From Paenibacillus cookii (lineage in GTDB: Bacteria > Bacillota > Bacilli > Paenibacillales > Paenibacillaceae): 64,000 nt of DNA. The stretch spans positions 186,001 to 250,000 of the forward strand of contig NZ_BORW01000002.1 of assembly GCF_018333375.1 (NCBI RefSeq), written 5' to 3'. A model generated the notes under the pieces. That model was not told the origin of the DNA. It did no database searches and was given only the letters and a program-made list of their open reading frames with translations. The translations under genes and the position numbers were made by a program. Every line of letters starts with the position of its first letter. The stretch's first letter is position 1. Shown here in pieces: positions 52,883-62,405 of the stretch.

Positions 52883-54292
52883 ATGAGACTAGAAAAAGAC
52901 TTTCTCGGCACCAAAGAAGTTCCCGAAGACGCATACTACGGCATTCAAACGATGCGTGCGGCAGAAAACTTCCCGATCACAGGCCAGCGGATTCATCCGG
53001 AGCTGATCCGGGCGATGGCCATGGTCAAAAAAGGGGCCGCGATCGCAAACATGGAGATTAAACGGCTGCTCCCGTCCAAAGGCGAAGCCATCGTCAAAGC
53101 GGCAGACGAGATCATCGGCGGGAAATGGTTCGATCATTTTATCGTCGATCCGATCCAAGGCGGAGCAGGCACGTCTATTAATATGAACACGAACGAAGTC
53201 ATCGCCAACCGCGCGCTTGAGCTGATCGGCAAAGAAAAAGGCAGCTACGCCGACATCAGCCCGAACAACCACGTCAACATGGCCCAGTCGACCAACGATT
53301 CCTTCCCGACGGCGGTGCATTTGGCTACCCTGACGATGATCGAGAAGCTGCTGAAAACGATGCAGGAATTGAAGCAGGCCTTCGAACGCAAAGCCGAAGA
53401 ATTCGACTCCGTCATCAAAATGGGACGAACCCATCTGCAGGATGCCGTTCCGATCCGTCTGGGGCAAGAATTCCAGGCATACGCGCGCGTGCTTGGGCGG
53501 GACATCGACCGCCTGGCGGCGACCAAGAAAAACCTGCTCCACATCAATATGGGCGCAACCGCCGTCGGTACGGGCCTGAATGCCGACGTCCGCTACATCG
53601 AATATGTCGCCAAAGTGCTCGCCGAGCTGAGCGGTTTCCCGATCGAGCCGGCGGACCATCTGGTTGACGCCACCCAAAACACCGACGCGTACACCGAAGT
53701 TTCGGCCGCGCTGAAAATTTGCATGATGAACATGTCCAAGGTCGCGAACGATATCCGCTTGATGGCCTCCGGACCGAGAGCCGGACTTGGCGAACTGTCG
53801 CTCCCGGCAAGGCAGCCGGGTTCTTCCATCATGCCGGGCAAGGTCAATCCGGTCATGTGCGAAGTCATCAACCAAATCGCCTTCCAGGTCATCGGCAACG
53901 ACCATACGATCTGCCTCGCCTCCGAAGCCGGACAACTGGAACTGAACGTGATGGAACCGGTGCTGGTATATAACCTGCTCCAATCCCTTGAGATCATGAA
54001 CAACGGCTTCCGCGTATTCCGCGAGCATTGCATCGAAGGCATCCAGGCCAACGTGGAACGCTGCCGCGAATACGTCGAAAACAGCGTCGGCATCATCACT
54101 GCGCTGAACCCGCATCTCGGATACGAGGTCGTTTCGCGCATTGCCCGCGAAGCGATCCTGACCGGCAAACCGGTCCGCGAATTGTGCCTCCTTTATAATG
54201 TGTTGACCGAGGAAGAACTGAATATCATTCTGGATCCTTATCAGATGACGAATCCGGGCATCGCCGGCGCGGAACTGCTGAACAAGGAGTAA
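52883..54292 (+). CDS. aspA: Aspartate ammonia-lyase
   Basis: A 469-residue enzyme of the aspartase/fumarase superfamily that turns L-aspartate into fumarate and ammonia. It shows the starting RLEKDFLGTKEVPEDAYYGIQT, QSTNDSFPTA, GRTHLQDAVPIRLGQ with a conserved His, and the signature GSSIMPGKVNP (313-323) with the catalytic Ser. GGAGG lies 9 bases before the ATG at 52883; the frame is open for 50 more codons with no site. Single gene; no asparaginase gene lies next to it. Confidence 0.94.
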   Translation: MRLEKDFLGTKEVPEDAYYGIQTMRAAENFPITGQRIHPELIRAMAMVKKGAAIANMEIKRLLPSKGEAIVKAADEIIGGKWFDHFIVDPIQGGAGTSINMNTNEVIANRALELIGKEKGSYADISPNNHVNMAQSTNDSFPTAVHLATLTMIEKLLKTMQELKQAFERKAEEFDSVIKMGRTHLQDAVPIRLGQEFQAYARVLGRDIDRLAATKKNLLHINMGATAVGTGLNADVRYIEYVAKVLAELSGFPIEPADHLVDATQNTDAYTEVSAALKICMMNMSKVANDIRLMASGPRAGLGELSLPARQPGSSIMPGKVNPVMCEVINQIAFQVIGNDHTICLASEAGQLELNVMEPVLVYNLLQSLEIMNNGFRVFREHCIEGIQANVERCREYVENSVGIITALNPHLGYEVVSRIAREAILTGKPVRELCLLYNVLTEEELNIILDPYQMTNPGIAGAELLNKE

Positions 54293-54303
54293 TCCAAACG
54301 GCC

Positions 54304-54331
54304 AAGCAGCGCTTCACGCGCTGCTTTTTTT
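54304..54331 (+). terminator. Terminator of aspA
   Basis: AAGCAGCGC-TTCAC-GCGCTGC with seven T. Confidence 0.87.
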
Positions 54332-54522
54332 GTCCTCTTTTTCTCGGTCAAAGTCCGTGGGGCGTGGCAGACGTTCGGTATAGTAACTAGGCGCAAGCTT
54401 GTTTTGTTATTGTGAATTTTTCATATAATGAAATTATCACTTTAAATAGTTGGAATTTTTGGAGGATAAGCCCGCTTTTTTGGGTGTGGAAGCCTCATGT
54501 CATCCGCTTGTTTCAAAATATG

Positions 54523-54552
54523 GAATATTCAGGAGTGATTTTAGCCAAAATA
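54523..54552 (+). promoter_or_regulatory. Putative sigma-G promoter of the ger operon
   Basis: GAATA (54523-54527), 18 bases, CAAAATA (54546-54552) agrees with the forespore sigma-G pattern except for one base of the -10. It lies 44 bases before gerB; germination receptors are normally sigma-G controlled. The rest of the 300-base gap between aspA and gerB is AT-rich and holds only the aspA terminator. Confidence 0.45.
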
Positions 54553-54595
54553 CGATAATCAACGATTCCATTCAGGAAGAGGGAACAAGCCTCAA

Positions 54596-55687
54596 ATGAA
54601 AAAATCAGCATCCGTGCATATCGTGCCAATTTTGATGTCCCTTATGCTAATGAACGGCCTGACGAGCCATGTCATCATCAATCCGCTCGTGCTCGATGCG
54701 GCTGGCAGGGACGCGTGGCTTTCCGTTATTTTCGCGACCGTGCTGCTGGTGCCTTGGACCCTGATGCTTGCCGTTTTCATGAAACGGACCGGCCAGCAGA
54801 AAATTCAGCCGTGGCTGGCGGAAAAAACAACTCCCGTCCTGTCCTGGATTTTGGTTGCTCCATTGATTATTCATTTGTACCTGATCGGCGGCGTTACCCT
54901 TTATCATACTTCCGGCTGGACGATCAGCAACTATTTGCCGGCGACGCCCAAAATCGTTTTGGTCGGCACCTTGATGTTCGTATGTTTCTATATGGCCAAG
55001 CTGGGCATCCGTTCGATCGCCGTCAGCGCGGGTATATTGCTACCCATCGTCGTCATACTCGGCTTTTTCGTGTCGATTTCCAATGTAATGGAAAAAAATT
55101 TCAATTTGCTCGCCCCGATTCTGGAGCACGGAATAATGCCGCCGGTGAATGGAATGATATATGTTGGCGGGGGTTTTGTGGAAATCTTCGTTATTTTGTC
55201 CATGCAGCACCGGATCACAAACCGGGTCAAACCATGGCACATGGCCGTCTACGGCCTGATCATCTCCTACATCACCCTCGGCCCTATCCTCGGCGCCATA
55301 TCGGAGTTTGGGCCGCAGGAGGCCGCAAAGCAAATGGAATCCCCCTATGAACAGTGGAGGCTCGTAAAAATCGGGAAATATGTGGAGCATGTCGACTTTT
55401 TATCGGTTTATCAATGGCTGGCCGGCGCATTCATGCGGATTGCGCTTGCCCAATATCTCCTTGTCGAAATACTCCCATTTAAAAGCAGGGTGATGGCGAA
55501 CCGCTTTCTGCTCGCCGTCTCCTTCAGTTATGTCCTGTTTGCCATGTTTCCTGTCAGCCAAGACGCGTTCTATCAAGGTTTGTATCGATATTACTTTCCG
55601 ATCTCGCTTTGCGTAAACCTGTTACTATCCGTCATCTGGACCGCTATAACGTTTTTGCCGGCGAAAAGAAAGGAGGAAGCATCGTGA
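54596..55687 (+). CDS. Spore germination receptor B subunit (GerKB/GerAB type)
   Basis: A 363-residue membrane protein with ten helices of the endospore germination permease family (APC-like). It begins with SASVHIVPILMSLMLMNGL; WLSVIFATVLLVPWTLML is typical of helix 2. It is thought to bind the nutrient germinant in the spore inner membrane. GAGGG lies 12 bases before the ATG. The gerA-type gene overlaps its end (GTGA), so the receptor subunits are made together. Confidence 0.88.
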   Translation: MKKSASVHIVPILMSLMLMNGLTSHVIINPLVLDAAGRDAWLSVIFATVLLVPWTLMLAVFMKRTGQQKIQPWLAEKTTPVLSWILVAPLIIHLYLIGGVTLYHTSGWTISNYLPATPKIVLVGTLMFVCFYMAKLGIRSIAVSAGILLPIVVILGFFVSISNVMEKNFNLLAPILEHGIMPPVNGMIYVGGGFVEIFVILSMQHRITNRVKPWHMAVYGLIISYITLGPILGAISEFGPQEAAKQMESPYEQWRLVKIGKYVEHVDFLSVYQWLAGAFMRIALAQYLLVEILPFKSRVMANRFLLAVSFSYVLFAMFPVSQDAFYQGLYRYYFPISLCVNLLLSVIWTAITFLPAKRKEEAS

Positions 55688-57171
55688 CCCCGTCCGAATC
55701 ACCAAACGAAAACGCGGTATGGACGCTGCCAAAAATCCGATCCGTCTTTTCCAAGAGCTTCGATGTCGTCATCCGAACGTACCGTTTGGAAAAAAACTCC
55801 GCTTCGTCCGACGTCGTGCTCATATACGCAAGCGGACTCGCGGACTCCGCGCAAATCAGCCTGGTCGTACTTCCCGAGCTCCAGGACATGTACCGGGAAT
55901 CCGGCTTTTTCCTGCAGCAAAACGGCGACCTGTATTCCAAATTGGCGCTGGACGAAATGAAGGAGCCCATCACCGAACAGCAAATCGAGGATATCGTATT
56001 CCAAGGGGGTCTTGTCATTTTGATCCCGCTCACCAATCAAATGTATTCTTTGGATATTTGCAACGCTCCCAAACGAACACCCGAAGAGTCCAACGTCGAA
56101 ATCTCGATCAAAGGGCCGAAAGACGGTTTTACCGAGGATTTTGTCACCAATATCGCCTTGATCCGCAAGCGCATCCGCAGCAAGTCCCTTTGCTGCGAAA
56201 ATCTGATTTTGGGACGCAGGTCCAGAACAAGGATTGCTTTAATGTACTTCGACGACATCATCTCAAAGAGTATCCTGACGGAAGTCAGGCAACGCCTGGA
56301 CCGGATCGATATCGATGCGATCTATTCGATCAATCAGCTGGAGGAGCTGTTGTCCGACTCCAGATATGCCCTCTTCCCCCTGCTTGATTTTACCGGCCGG
56401 CCGGATTACGCGGTTGCCAGCCTGATCAACGGCCGTTTCGTCATCATTATTGACGGCATTCCCATGGCGTTGATTGGGCCAGGCACCTTGTCGCTGCAGA
56501 TGAAGTCTCCGGAGGACGTTCATTTCAACTATATTTATGTTTCTTTTGCGCGGCTCATCCGGATCCTCAGCCTGCTCATCTCCATCGGCCTGCCCTCCTT
56601 CTGGGTAGCTTTGGCCGCTTTCCATCAGGACCAGATCCCTTTCCGGCTCATGGCTACCATTTCGACCGCAAGATTGGGGCTTCCTTTATCCGCCCAAATG
56701 GAGCTTTTCCTGATGCTGATCCTTCTTGAAATCTTCCGCGAGGCGGGAATCAGGCTTCCAAGCACCATCGGGCAGACCTTAACGGTCATCGGCGGCTTGA
56801 TTATCGGCGATGCTGCCATCCGCGCGGGGCTCGTCTCTCCTTCCTCGGTCGTCGTCGGAGCCATCACTGCGGTTGCAAGCGCCACGCTCGTCAATCAGAC
56901 GCTAAGCACCGCCGTGAGCGTGATCCGATTCGGGCTGTTTTTTGCTTCGTCCATTCTGGGCATGTACGGGATGATCCTCGGCTTGATTCTTTTGCTGGCC
57001 TATGCGTCAAGACTCCGGTCCTTCGGCGTTCCTTACTTGACGCCCGTATCGCCTTTTCACGCGAAGGATTTTTTCCTCGCCATTTTGCGGGGGCCTTGGA
57101 AGCTGATGCGTAAAAAGCCGACGTCGCTCGGCACCATGGATTCGGATCATTTTGGGGAGAACCCGCAATGA
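55684..57171 (+). CDS. Spore germination receptor A subunit (GerA family)
   Basis: A 495-residue GerA-family protein: a soluble N-terminal part of about 260 residues (SSDVVLIYASGLADSAQIS, LVIL, EDFVTNIALIRKRIRS), then about five membrane helices with SIGLPSFWVALAAFHQDQIP, the conserved EIFREAGIRLPSTIGQTL and IGDAAIRAGLVSPS. It forms the oligomeric core of the receptor. The GTG at 55684 has GGAGG 7 bases upstream and overlaps the gerB stop. Confidence 0.92.
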   Translation: MTPSESPNENAVWTLPKIRSVFSKSFDVVIRTYRLEKNSASSDVVLIYASGLADSAQISLVVLPELQDMYRESGFFLQQNGDLYSKLALDEMKEPITEQQIEDIVFQGGLVILIPLTNQMYSLDICNAPKRTPEESNVEISIKGPKDGFTEDFVTNIALIRKRIRSKSLCCENLILGRRSRTRIALMYFDDIISKSILTEVRQRLDRIDIDAIYSINQLEELLSDSRYALFPLLDFTGRPDYAVASLINGRFVIIIDGIPMALIGPGTLSLQMKSPEDVHFNYIYVSFARLIRILSLLISIGLPSFWVALAAFHQDQIPFRLMATISTARLGLPLSAQMELFLMLILLEIFREAGIRLPSTIGQTLTVIGGLIIGDAAIRAGLVSPSSVVVGAITAVASATLVNQTLSTAVSVIRFGLFFASSILGMYGMILGLILLLAYASRLRSFGVPYLTPVSPFHAKDFFLAILRGPWKLMRKKPTSLGTMDSDHFGENPQ

Positions 57172-58313
57172 GGAACGCAAAAAAAATCGCCTTATCGCTT
57201 CTCATCCTGATGCTCGTTTCCGGCTGCTGGAATTCCAAGGACATCCAGAATATGGCTTACGTTACGGCTCTTGGCGTCGATTATGAAAACGGCCGCTTCA
57301 AAAGTTACGCGCAGATGCTGAATTTTACCAATATCGCCAAATCCGATACCGGGGAAGTGGGAAAACCGGTCCCGATCTGGGTTGGAGTCGGCGAAGGAAA
57401 AACGTTGACCGAATCGCTCACGACCATGTACGCCACTTCGCAGATCAGGGTTTTTTGGGGGCATTTGAAGGCGCTGGTCCTGTCCGAAAATGCCATGAAA
57501 CATGGAATGAAGGAAATCTACGACATGCTGAACCGCTATCGCGAGGTGCGATACAACATTTTGATGTACGGCACGAACGAACCGCTGCACGAGATCCTGA
57601 TCCAAAAGTCCATCCTGAATTTTTCGCCTCTGGACACCCTTATGGATTTACCGTACCAGATCTATTCGCAAAGGTCGTTTATCCTCCCCGAATACGGCTA
57701 CAAAATCATCGCGCAAATGAACGAGCCGAGCGGACTTGCCATGATCCCGTGCCTCACGCTTGACCGGACCGGCTGGTACGAGGATCAGGATAAGCGTTCG
57801 ATGTTCCGGATCAACGGGGCGTATTTTTTTCAAAACAAGGAATTCCGGGGCCATCTCAGCGAGGATGATCTCAAGGGAACAAGATGGATTCAACGGCAAT
57901 TGGTCCGCTCCCCCATGAACATCCCGGATAAAGGTCCTCCCGTCGCAGCGATCGTTCTCCAAAAACCCCATCTGTATGTGAAACCCGTCATCGAAAACGG
58001 CAAAGCCCGATTCAACATCCGGGTCTCCGTCGATGCGTATATCGATGAGCTGATCAAAGACACGCCGCATAAAAAGATGGAGGAAATGGCAGGCGATGCC
58101 ATCCGGGACGAAATCAAAATGAGCTTCAAAAAGGGATTGGAGAAAAAAGCCGACGTCTTCATGCTTGATGAAAAGCTTTATCGCAAAAATCCGAAAAAGT
58201 GGCATGAGTTTCATCGCGCCAGCCCGTATCTCTTGGACGCGGACTCCATCAAGACCATCGATATTCGGGTCAGCATCGAAAGCTCGGGGAAATATAAGCA
58301 AAGGGTGAATTAG
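57168..58313 (+). CDS. Spore germination receptor C subunit, Ger(x)C lipoprotein
   Basis: A 381-residue lipoprotein with lipobox LVSGCWNS (Cys20) and the Ger(x)C pattern CWNSKDIQNMAYVTALGVDYENG, FWGHLKALVLSENAMKHGM and a C-terminal domain ending in INIRVSIESSGK-like strands. It overlaps gerA by 4 bases (ATGA). Gene order is B-A-C instead of the more usual A-B-C. Confidence 0.9.
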   Translation: MRNAKKIALSLLILMLVSGCWNSKDIQNMAYVTALGVDYENGRFKSYAQMLNFTNIAKSDTGEVGKPVPIWVGVGEGKTLTESLTTMYATSQIRVFWGHLKALVLSENAMKHGMKEIYDMLNRYREVRYNILMYGTNEPLHEILIQKSILNFSPLDTLMDLPYQIYSQRSFILPEYGYKIIAQMNEPSGLAMIPCLTLDRTGWYEDQDKRSMFRINGAYFFQNKEFRGHLSEDDLKGTRWIQRQLVRSPMNIPDKGPPVAAIVLQKPHLYVKPVIENGKARFNIRVSVDAYIDELIKDTPHKKMEEMAGDAIRDEIKMSFKKGLEKKADVFMLDEKLYRKNPKKWHEFHRASPYLLDADSIKTIDIRVSIESSGKYKQRVN

Positions 58314-58332
58314 AGTTCGCCGATCAAAACGC

Positions 58333-58358
58333 AAAAGGAGCCCGTTTAGGCTCCTTTT
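58333..58358. terminator. Bidirectional terminator between ger operon and map
   Basis: AAAAGGAGCC-CGTTTA-GGCTCCTTTTT, placed between the convergent stops. Confidence 0.85.
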
Positions 58359-58364
58359 TGTATG

Positions 58365-59111
58365 TTATTGCAGCGTGAGAATTTCCGGTCCGTCCGCGGT
58401 AATCGCGATCGTGTGCTCGTATTGGGCCGACAATCCGCCGTCAAGCGTTCGTGCCGTCCAGCCGTCGCTGTCGATTTTGCTGCGGTACGTTCCCGTGTTC
58501 AGCATCGGTTCGATGGTAATGACCATGCCTTCCTTCAAACGGGGGCCGAGTTTTGGCGGTCCGTAATGCGGCACCTGCGGTTCTTCATGCATTTCCCGGC
58601 CGATGCCATGGCCGATGAACTCGCGGACGACGGAGAAACCTTCGGATTCCGCGTACACCTGGATCGCATTCGAAATATCGCCGATCCGGTTACCGATCAC
58701 CGCCTTTTCGATGCCTTTGTAGAGCGATTCTTTCGTCACGTCCAGCAGGCGCTGCGCTTCTTCGGACACGTTGCCGACCGCATAGGACCAGGCCGAATCC
58801 GCCAGCCATCCGTTCAAGTTCACGACCATGTCCACGGTCACGATGTCGCCGTCCTTGAGGGCGTAGCTGCCCGGGAACCCGTGGCAGATAACGTCGTTGA
58901 CGGATGTGCAAGTCGCGTAAGGAAATCCGTTATACCCTTTCTGTTCGGCCGTCGCTCCTGCTGCCCGGATGAATTTTTCCGCGAAACGGTCGATTTCGAT
59001 CGTCGTGATTCCCGGTTCGATCAGCTTTCGGATCTCCCGGTGGCAAGCCGCGAGGATGGCTCCGGCTTCCTTCATCTGTTCGATTTGTGATCTGGTTTTA
59101 ATCGTAATCAT
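58365..59111 (-). CDS. map: Type I methionine aminopeptidase
   Basis: A 248-residue enzyme that removes the first Met from new proteins. The metal ligands Asp94, Asp105, His168, Glu201 and Glu232 and the catalytic His77 all fall at the Escherichia coli positions minus three. The ATG at 59111 gives the usual length and has AGGG 5 bases upstream; another ATG four codons before is possible. As it stands outside the ribosomal protein cluster, it may be a second copy. Confidence 0.94.
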   Translation of the reverse strand: MITIKTRSQIEQMKEAGAILAACHREIRKLIEPGITTIEIDRFAEKFIRAAGATAEQKGYNGFPYATCTSVNDVICHGFPGSYALKDGDIVTVDMVVNLNGWLADSAWSYAVGNVSEEAQRLLDVTKESLYKGIEKAVIGNRIGDISNAIQVYAESEGFSVVREFIGHGIGREMHEEPQVPHYGPPKLGPRLKEGMVITIEPMLNTGTYRSKIDSDGWTARTLDGGLSAQYEHTIAITADGPEILTLQ

Positions 59112-59272
59112 GTAATCCCTCATTCCTGTCTGATCTCTTTATTATACCCTGAACCTCAGAAAAACGTCCATCCGGCGTGCTTTCACCGATGGCCGGCCAT
59201 GTCAGTGCGGAAATGTTTCTAGCAGAGAAAAGGATCGCTTGCGCATAAACATGATACTCTCTTTTGCATTCG

Positions 59273-59314
59273 AAAAAAAGTCCTGACCCTTGCGGATCAG
59301 GACTTCGTTTTTTT
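59273..59314 (-). terminator. Terminator of the YhgE/Pip gene
   Basis: AAGTCCTGA pairs with TCAGGACTT with a 10-base loop; runs of A and T on either side (TTTTTTTCG on the minus strand). It lies 27 bases past the stop. Confidence 0.78.
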
Positions 59315-59340
59315 GTGGAATGCCCTGAAGTTCCTGCTGC

Positions 59341-61599
59341 TTAAGCCGCCGCCTCGGCAGGCTGCTGCTTTTTGCTTCCTTTCCACAGGAAATAAATCAG
59401 GCTGAAAACCAGGAAGATGACGGCGACGATGCCGAGCACGCCGGCCTGTTTCCACATCAGGTCGTAATCCCCGCTGGATATGATGGCTTTATATCCAAGC
59501 ACGCTGTGCGACATCGGAAGCCAAGGATTGATCGGTTTGAGCCAATCCGGAATCAGTTCGAGCGGGAACGTGCCTGCGCTGGTCGTCAGCTGCAAAATGA
59601 GCAGAATGATAATGAGGAAACGTCCCGGCATATCAAACCACGTGACGACCGCCTGCACGATAAACATAAACGTCAAACTCGTGATAAAGGTGAAGAGGAA
59701 GAAATACGGCACGCTCTGCACCTTGAGTCCAAGTCCGTACAAAATGATGGTCGCCGCCACGACGGACTGGAACAAGCCCATGCCCGCAAAAGAAAGCGTG
59801 CGGCTGACGAAACGGCCGAAGCCTGTCGCTCCTTCCACGGTCGTGCCTTTGAGCGAAATCACGAGCGTCGAGATGAGCGCCCCGACGAACAAACCGAGGG
59901 ACATGAAATACGGCGTCAAGCCCGTGCCGTAATTCGGCACTTTGCGGCTGTCGTTTTCCTCGGAGTCGATCGGCTGGGCGAACATTTTCACGAGATCGTC
60001 GGTCTTTTTCAGCTCGGAAGTTTTTTCGGCCGCATCGTTCAGCTTGGTTGCCAGCTCCTTCGAACCGTCGTCAAGCTTCGTGATGCCATTGGCGAGCTCG
60101 CCCGCGCCTTTATGCAGCTGCTGCGACCCGTCGGCAAGCGTCACCAGGCCGCCCGACAATTTGTTCACGCCGCCTTTCAGCTGGGACGTGCCGTCCACGA
60201 GCTGCTTCGAGCCGGCGACAAGCGCTTGGCTGCCGTTTGCCGCTTCTCCGAGCTTCTGGTTAAACGTTGAAAGTCCGGCGGTCAACGCGGACTGCCCTTC
60301 ATTCAGCTTCGCGGCGCCCTGCACGAGTTGTTCCTGGCCTTTCACAAGCTGGCCGCTGCCTTCAAGCAGCTGTTTCTGCCCGCTATGAAGCGCCGTTGCG
60401 CCGGTCAGCAGCTGCTGCTGCGCGTCATGCAGGGAATCGGCGCCTTTGGACAGCTGTTCCTGGCCAGCCGCCACCTTGGCGCTTCCTTCCGCCACGGATT
60501 GGCTGGCGGCAAGCAGCTTCTGGAATTGCGGGTTTTTGGCCAGTTCCGGGCTGGAGGAGGCAAGCTGCTGCAGTCCGTCGGCAACGCCCTTCGCGCCTTC
60601 GGAAACCTTGGATGCCCCGTCAAGGGAAGACTTGAGTCCGGAAGATAGATCCGCGCTGCCCTTTTCGGCGGCTTGAAGCCCCGCTTCAAGCTTGCCTGCG
60701 CCCTGCTCCGAACCTTGAAGGCCTGCGTTCAGCTTTTTCGCGCCTTCCAAGGAGCTTTGCAGCCCGGCATGCAGCTGCGAACCGCCCTGCTGCGCCTGCT
60801 TCGCTCCGCTCAGCAGCTGGCCTCCCGCGGCGTTCAGCTGACCCAGCCCGCTGGCGAGTTTGCCCGCGCCCTGGTTCAGCTGACCCGCGCCCTGATGAAG
60901 ATCGCTTACGCCTTTGGCCAGCGGCCCCATGCCGTCTTTGGCTTCCAGCGTGCCGTCCGCCAGCTTTTTCAGGTTTTCCTTCAGCTTGACGGCTCCTTCG
61001 TCAAGATCGACGCTGCCGTCATGGATTTTGTCCGCCCCGTCGCCCGCTTCCGCAAGTCCGTCCGAAACTTCCGTGAAGTTGTCGAGCAGGCTTTCGGTAT
61101 ACGATTCGGTGACTTTGGCGGACACTTTCGCTTTAATGTCCTTGATCGCCGTATTTCCGATCTGGGAGGCGATAAAGTTGTAATCCCCGTTCGGTTCATA
61201 CAAAATTTTTGCCGGCTGCGGATGATCGTCCAGCAGCGTCGTGGCTTGTTCGGAGAAGTTTTCGGGGATGGTAATTTTCATATAATAGCGGTTTTCCTTG
61301 ATCCCCTTCTCCGCTTCCTCTGCGCTGACAAACTTCCAGTCGAAATCTTTGCCTTTTTTGAGTTCATCCACCAGGTCCGAGCCGATATGCAGCTCTTTGC
61401 CTTTGAACTCGGCGCCTTTATCCTGGTTCACCACGGCGACCGGCAAATTGTCCAAATGGCCGTACGGGTCCCAGAAGGCTGCCAGATACACGCCGCTGTA
61501 CATGATCGGGATAAACATGACGGCAATGATCGGGATCAGCACTTTCGGGTTTTTGACGGCCGCAGCTAAGTCTTTAAAAAACACGGATAATGCATTCAT
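59341..61599 (-). CDS. YhgE/Pip family membrane protein
   Basis: A 752-residue protein: one N-terminal helix (VLIPIIAVMFIPIMYSGVYL), a conserved extracellular part (LPVAVVNQDKGAEFKGKELHIG), a very long repeat-rich section (about 190-555) built from LxxGxxxL units such as LHQGAGQLNQGAGKLASGLG that should form an extended coiled rod, and five C-terminal helices. The family includes the Lactococcus phage-infection protein Pip and is related to type VII-linked proteins; the transport role is unclear. The ATG at 61599 is nearest to the GGAGGGG. A tetR gene with matching operators lies upstream. Confidence 0.87.
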   Translation of the reverse strand: MNALSVFFKDLAAAVKNPKVLIPIIAVMFIPIMYSGVYLAAFWDPYGHLDNLPVAVVNQDKGAEFKGKELHIGSDLVDELKKGKDFDWKFVSAEEAEKGIKENRYYMKITIPENFSEQATTLLDDHPQPAKILYEPNGDYNFIASQIGNTAIKDIKAKVSAKVTESYTESLLDNFTEVSDGLAEAGDGADKIHDGSVDLDEGAVKLKENLKKLADGTLEAKDGMGPLAKGVSDLHQGAGQLNQGAGKLASGLGQLNAAGGQLLSGAKQAQQGGSQLHAGLQSSLEGAKKLNAGLQGSEQGAGKLEAGLQAAEKGSADLSSGLKSSLDGASKVSEGAKGVADGLQQLASSSPELAKNPQFQKLLAASQSVAEGSAKVAAGQEQLSKGADSLHDAQQQLLTGATALHSGQKQLLEGSGQLVKGQEQLVQGAAKLNEGQSALTAGLSTFNQKLGEAANGSQALVAGSKQLVDGTSQLKGGVNKLSGGLVTLADGSQQLHKGAGELANGITKLDDGSKELATKLNDAAEKTSELKKTDDLVKMFAQPIDSEENDSRKVPNYGTGLTPYFMSLGLFVGALISTLVISLKGTTVEGATGFGRFVSRTLSFAGMGLFQSVVAATIILYGLGLKVQSVPYFFLFTFITSLTFMFIVQAVVTWFDMPGRFLIIILLILQLTTSAGTFPLELIPDWLKPINPWLPMSHSVLGYKAIISSGDYDLMWKQAGVLGIVAVIFLVFSLIYFLWKGSKKQQPAEAAA

Positions 61600-61650
61600 G
61601 TCTGGCGGTAGCCCCTCCTTATCCAAATATCGATGATGCCAAAAACATTC

Positions 61651-61678
61651 TGACTGTTTTCATCATCCGGTCAATCAT
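61651..61678 (-). promoter_or_regulatory. Putative TetR operator before the YhgE/Pip gene
   Basis: On the minus strand ATGATTGACCG-N12-AGTCA. The same pattern with the same 12-base spacing stands before tetR at 62406-62433, in opposite orientation. TGAC and GTCA form an inverted repeat inside it. The TTGACC part could double as a -35 element. Confidence 0.6.
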
Positions 61679-61791
61679 GCGCATGCGAAAGCAGGCTCCG
61701 GGTATCCGTCGCCGGTTCGCATGCCCGAGCTGAGCTGCTCCCGATGTATGAGCTTGGTTTGGCGGTGCTACTTCCATGGTTCCGGAATGCG

Positions 61792-62364
61792 TTACGCGTT
61801 CGCAGCGAGCCCGTTCTCCAAAAAAAGCCGGATATGCTCCTTGATCTGCTCCTTGGATAACGGCTCGTGGTTTTTGTTCCACTCCGAAGTCAAGGCGATG
61901 TACATCTTTACCATCAGGAAAGATACGATTTTGGGGTCGCAATCCCTCAGCTCGCCCCGGGCAATCGCCCGCTCGATTTCTTTTTCGATATACCCCAGAA
62001 TGACGTTTTCCACCTGGGCCATCGCTTCTTGCGATTGAGGCGTGCCGACGTCCCGAAGCTCCTGGGACAGCTTGATGAGGAGTTCGTGCTCGCTGCGGAA
62101 TTCCAGAAAAGAATCCAAAACGCGGAACAAATTGTCAAAAAACTTCCTGTCATGGTCCACTTCCCGCAAAATGATCGATTTCATTTCGGAAATGACGCCA
62201 TTGACGATTTCGTCGAAAAGCTGCTCCTTGGTATCAAAAAACGTATAGATGGTCCCTTTCCCCACATTGGCGATTTTGGCCACCTGGTCCATCGTGGTCG
62301 CTTTGTAGCCGAACAATGCGAAGGACCGAGAAGCCGCTTCAAGCACCTGCTTTTTACGATCCAC
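61792..62364 (-). CDS. TetR family regulator of the YhgE/Pip gene
   Basis: A 190-residue TetR protein with KATTMDQVAKIANVGKGTIYTFFDTKEQLF as DNA-binding region and a C-terminal TetR_C domain like that of YhgD-type regulators. It starts at GTG with AGGA close in front. Shared ATGATTGACCG-N12-AGTCA sites before its own gene and before the YhgE/Pip gene indicate control of both. Confidence 0.87.
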   Translation of the reverse strand: MDRKKQVLEAASRSFALFGYKATTMDQVAKIANVGKGTIYTFFDTKEQLFDEIVNGVISEMKSIILREVDHDRKFFDNLFRVLDSFLEFRSEHELLIKLSQELRDVGTPQSQEAMAQVENVILGYIEKEIERAIARGELRDCDPKIVSFLMVKMYIALTSEWNKNHEPLSKEQIKEHIRLFLENGLAANA

Positions 62365-62405
62365 CGTTCCTATGATTTTCCCCTCCCGAATTCGCTCTAC
62401 ATCCT

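Noticed and set aside
52889-54115. 408-codon open frame on the minus strand inside aspA
   Set aside because: Shadow of a highly conserved enzyme; the plus-strand frame has every aspartase motif.
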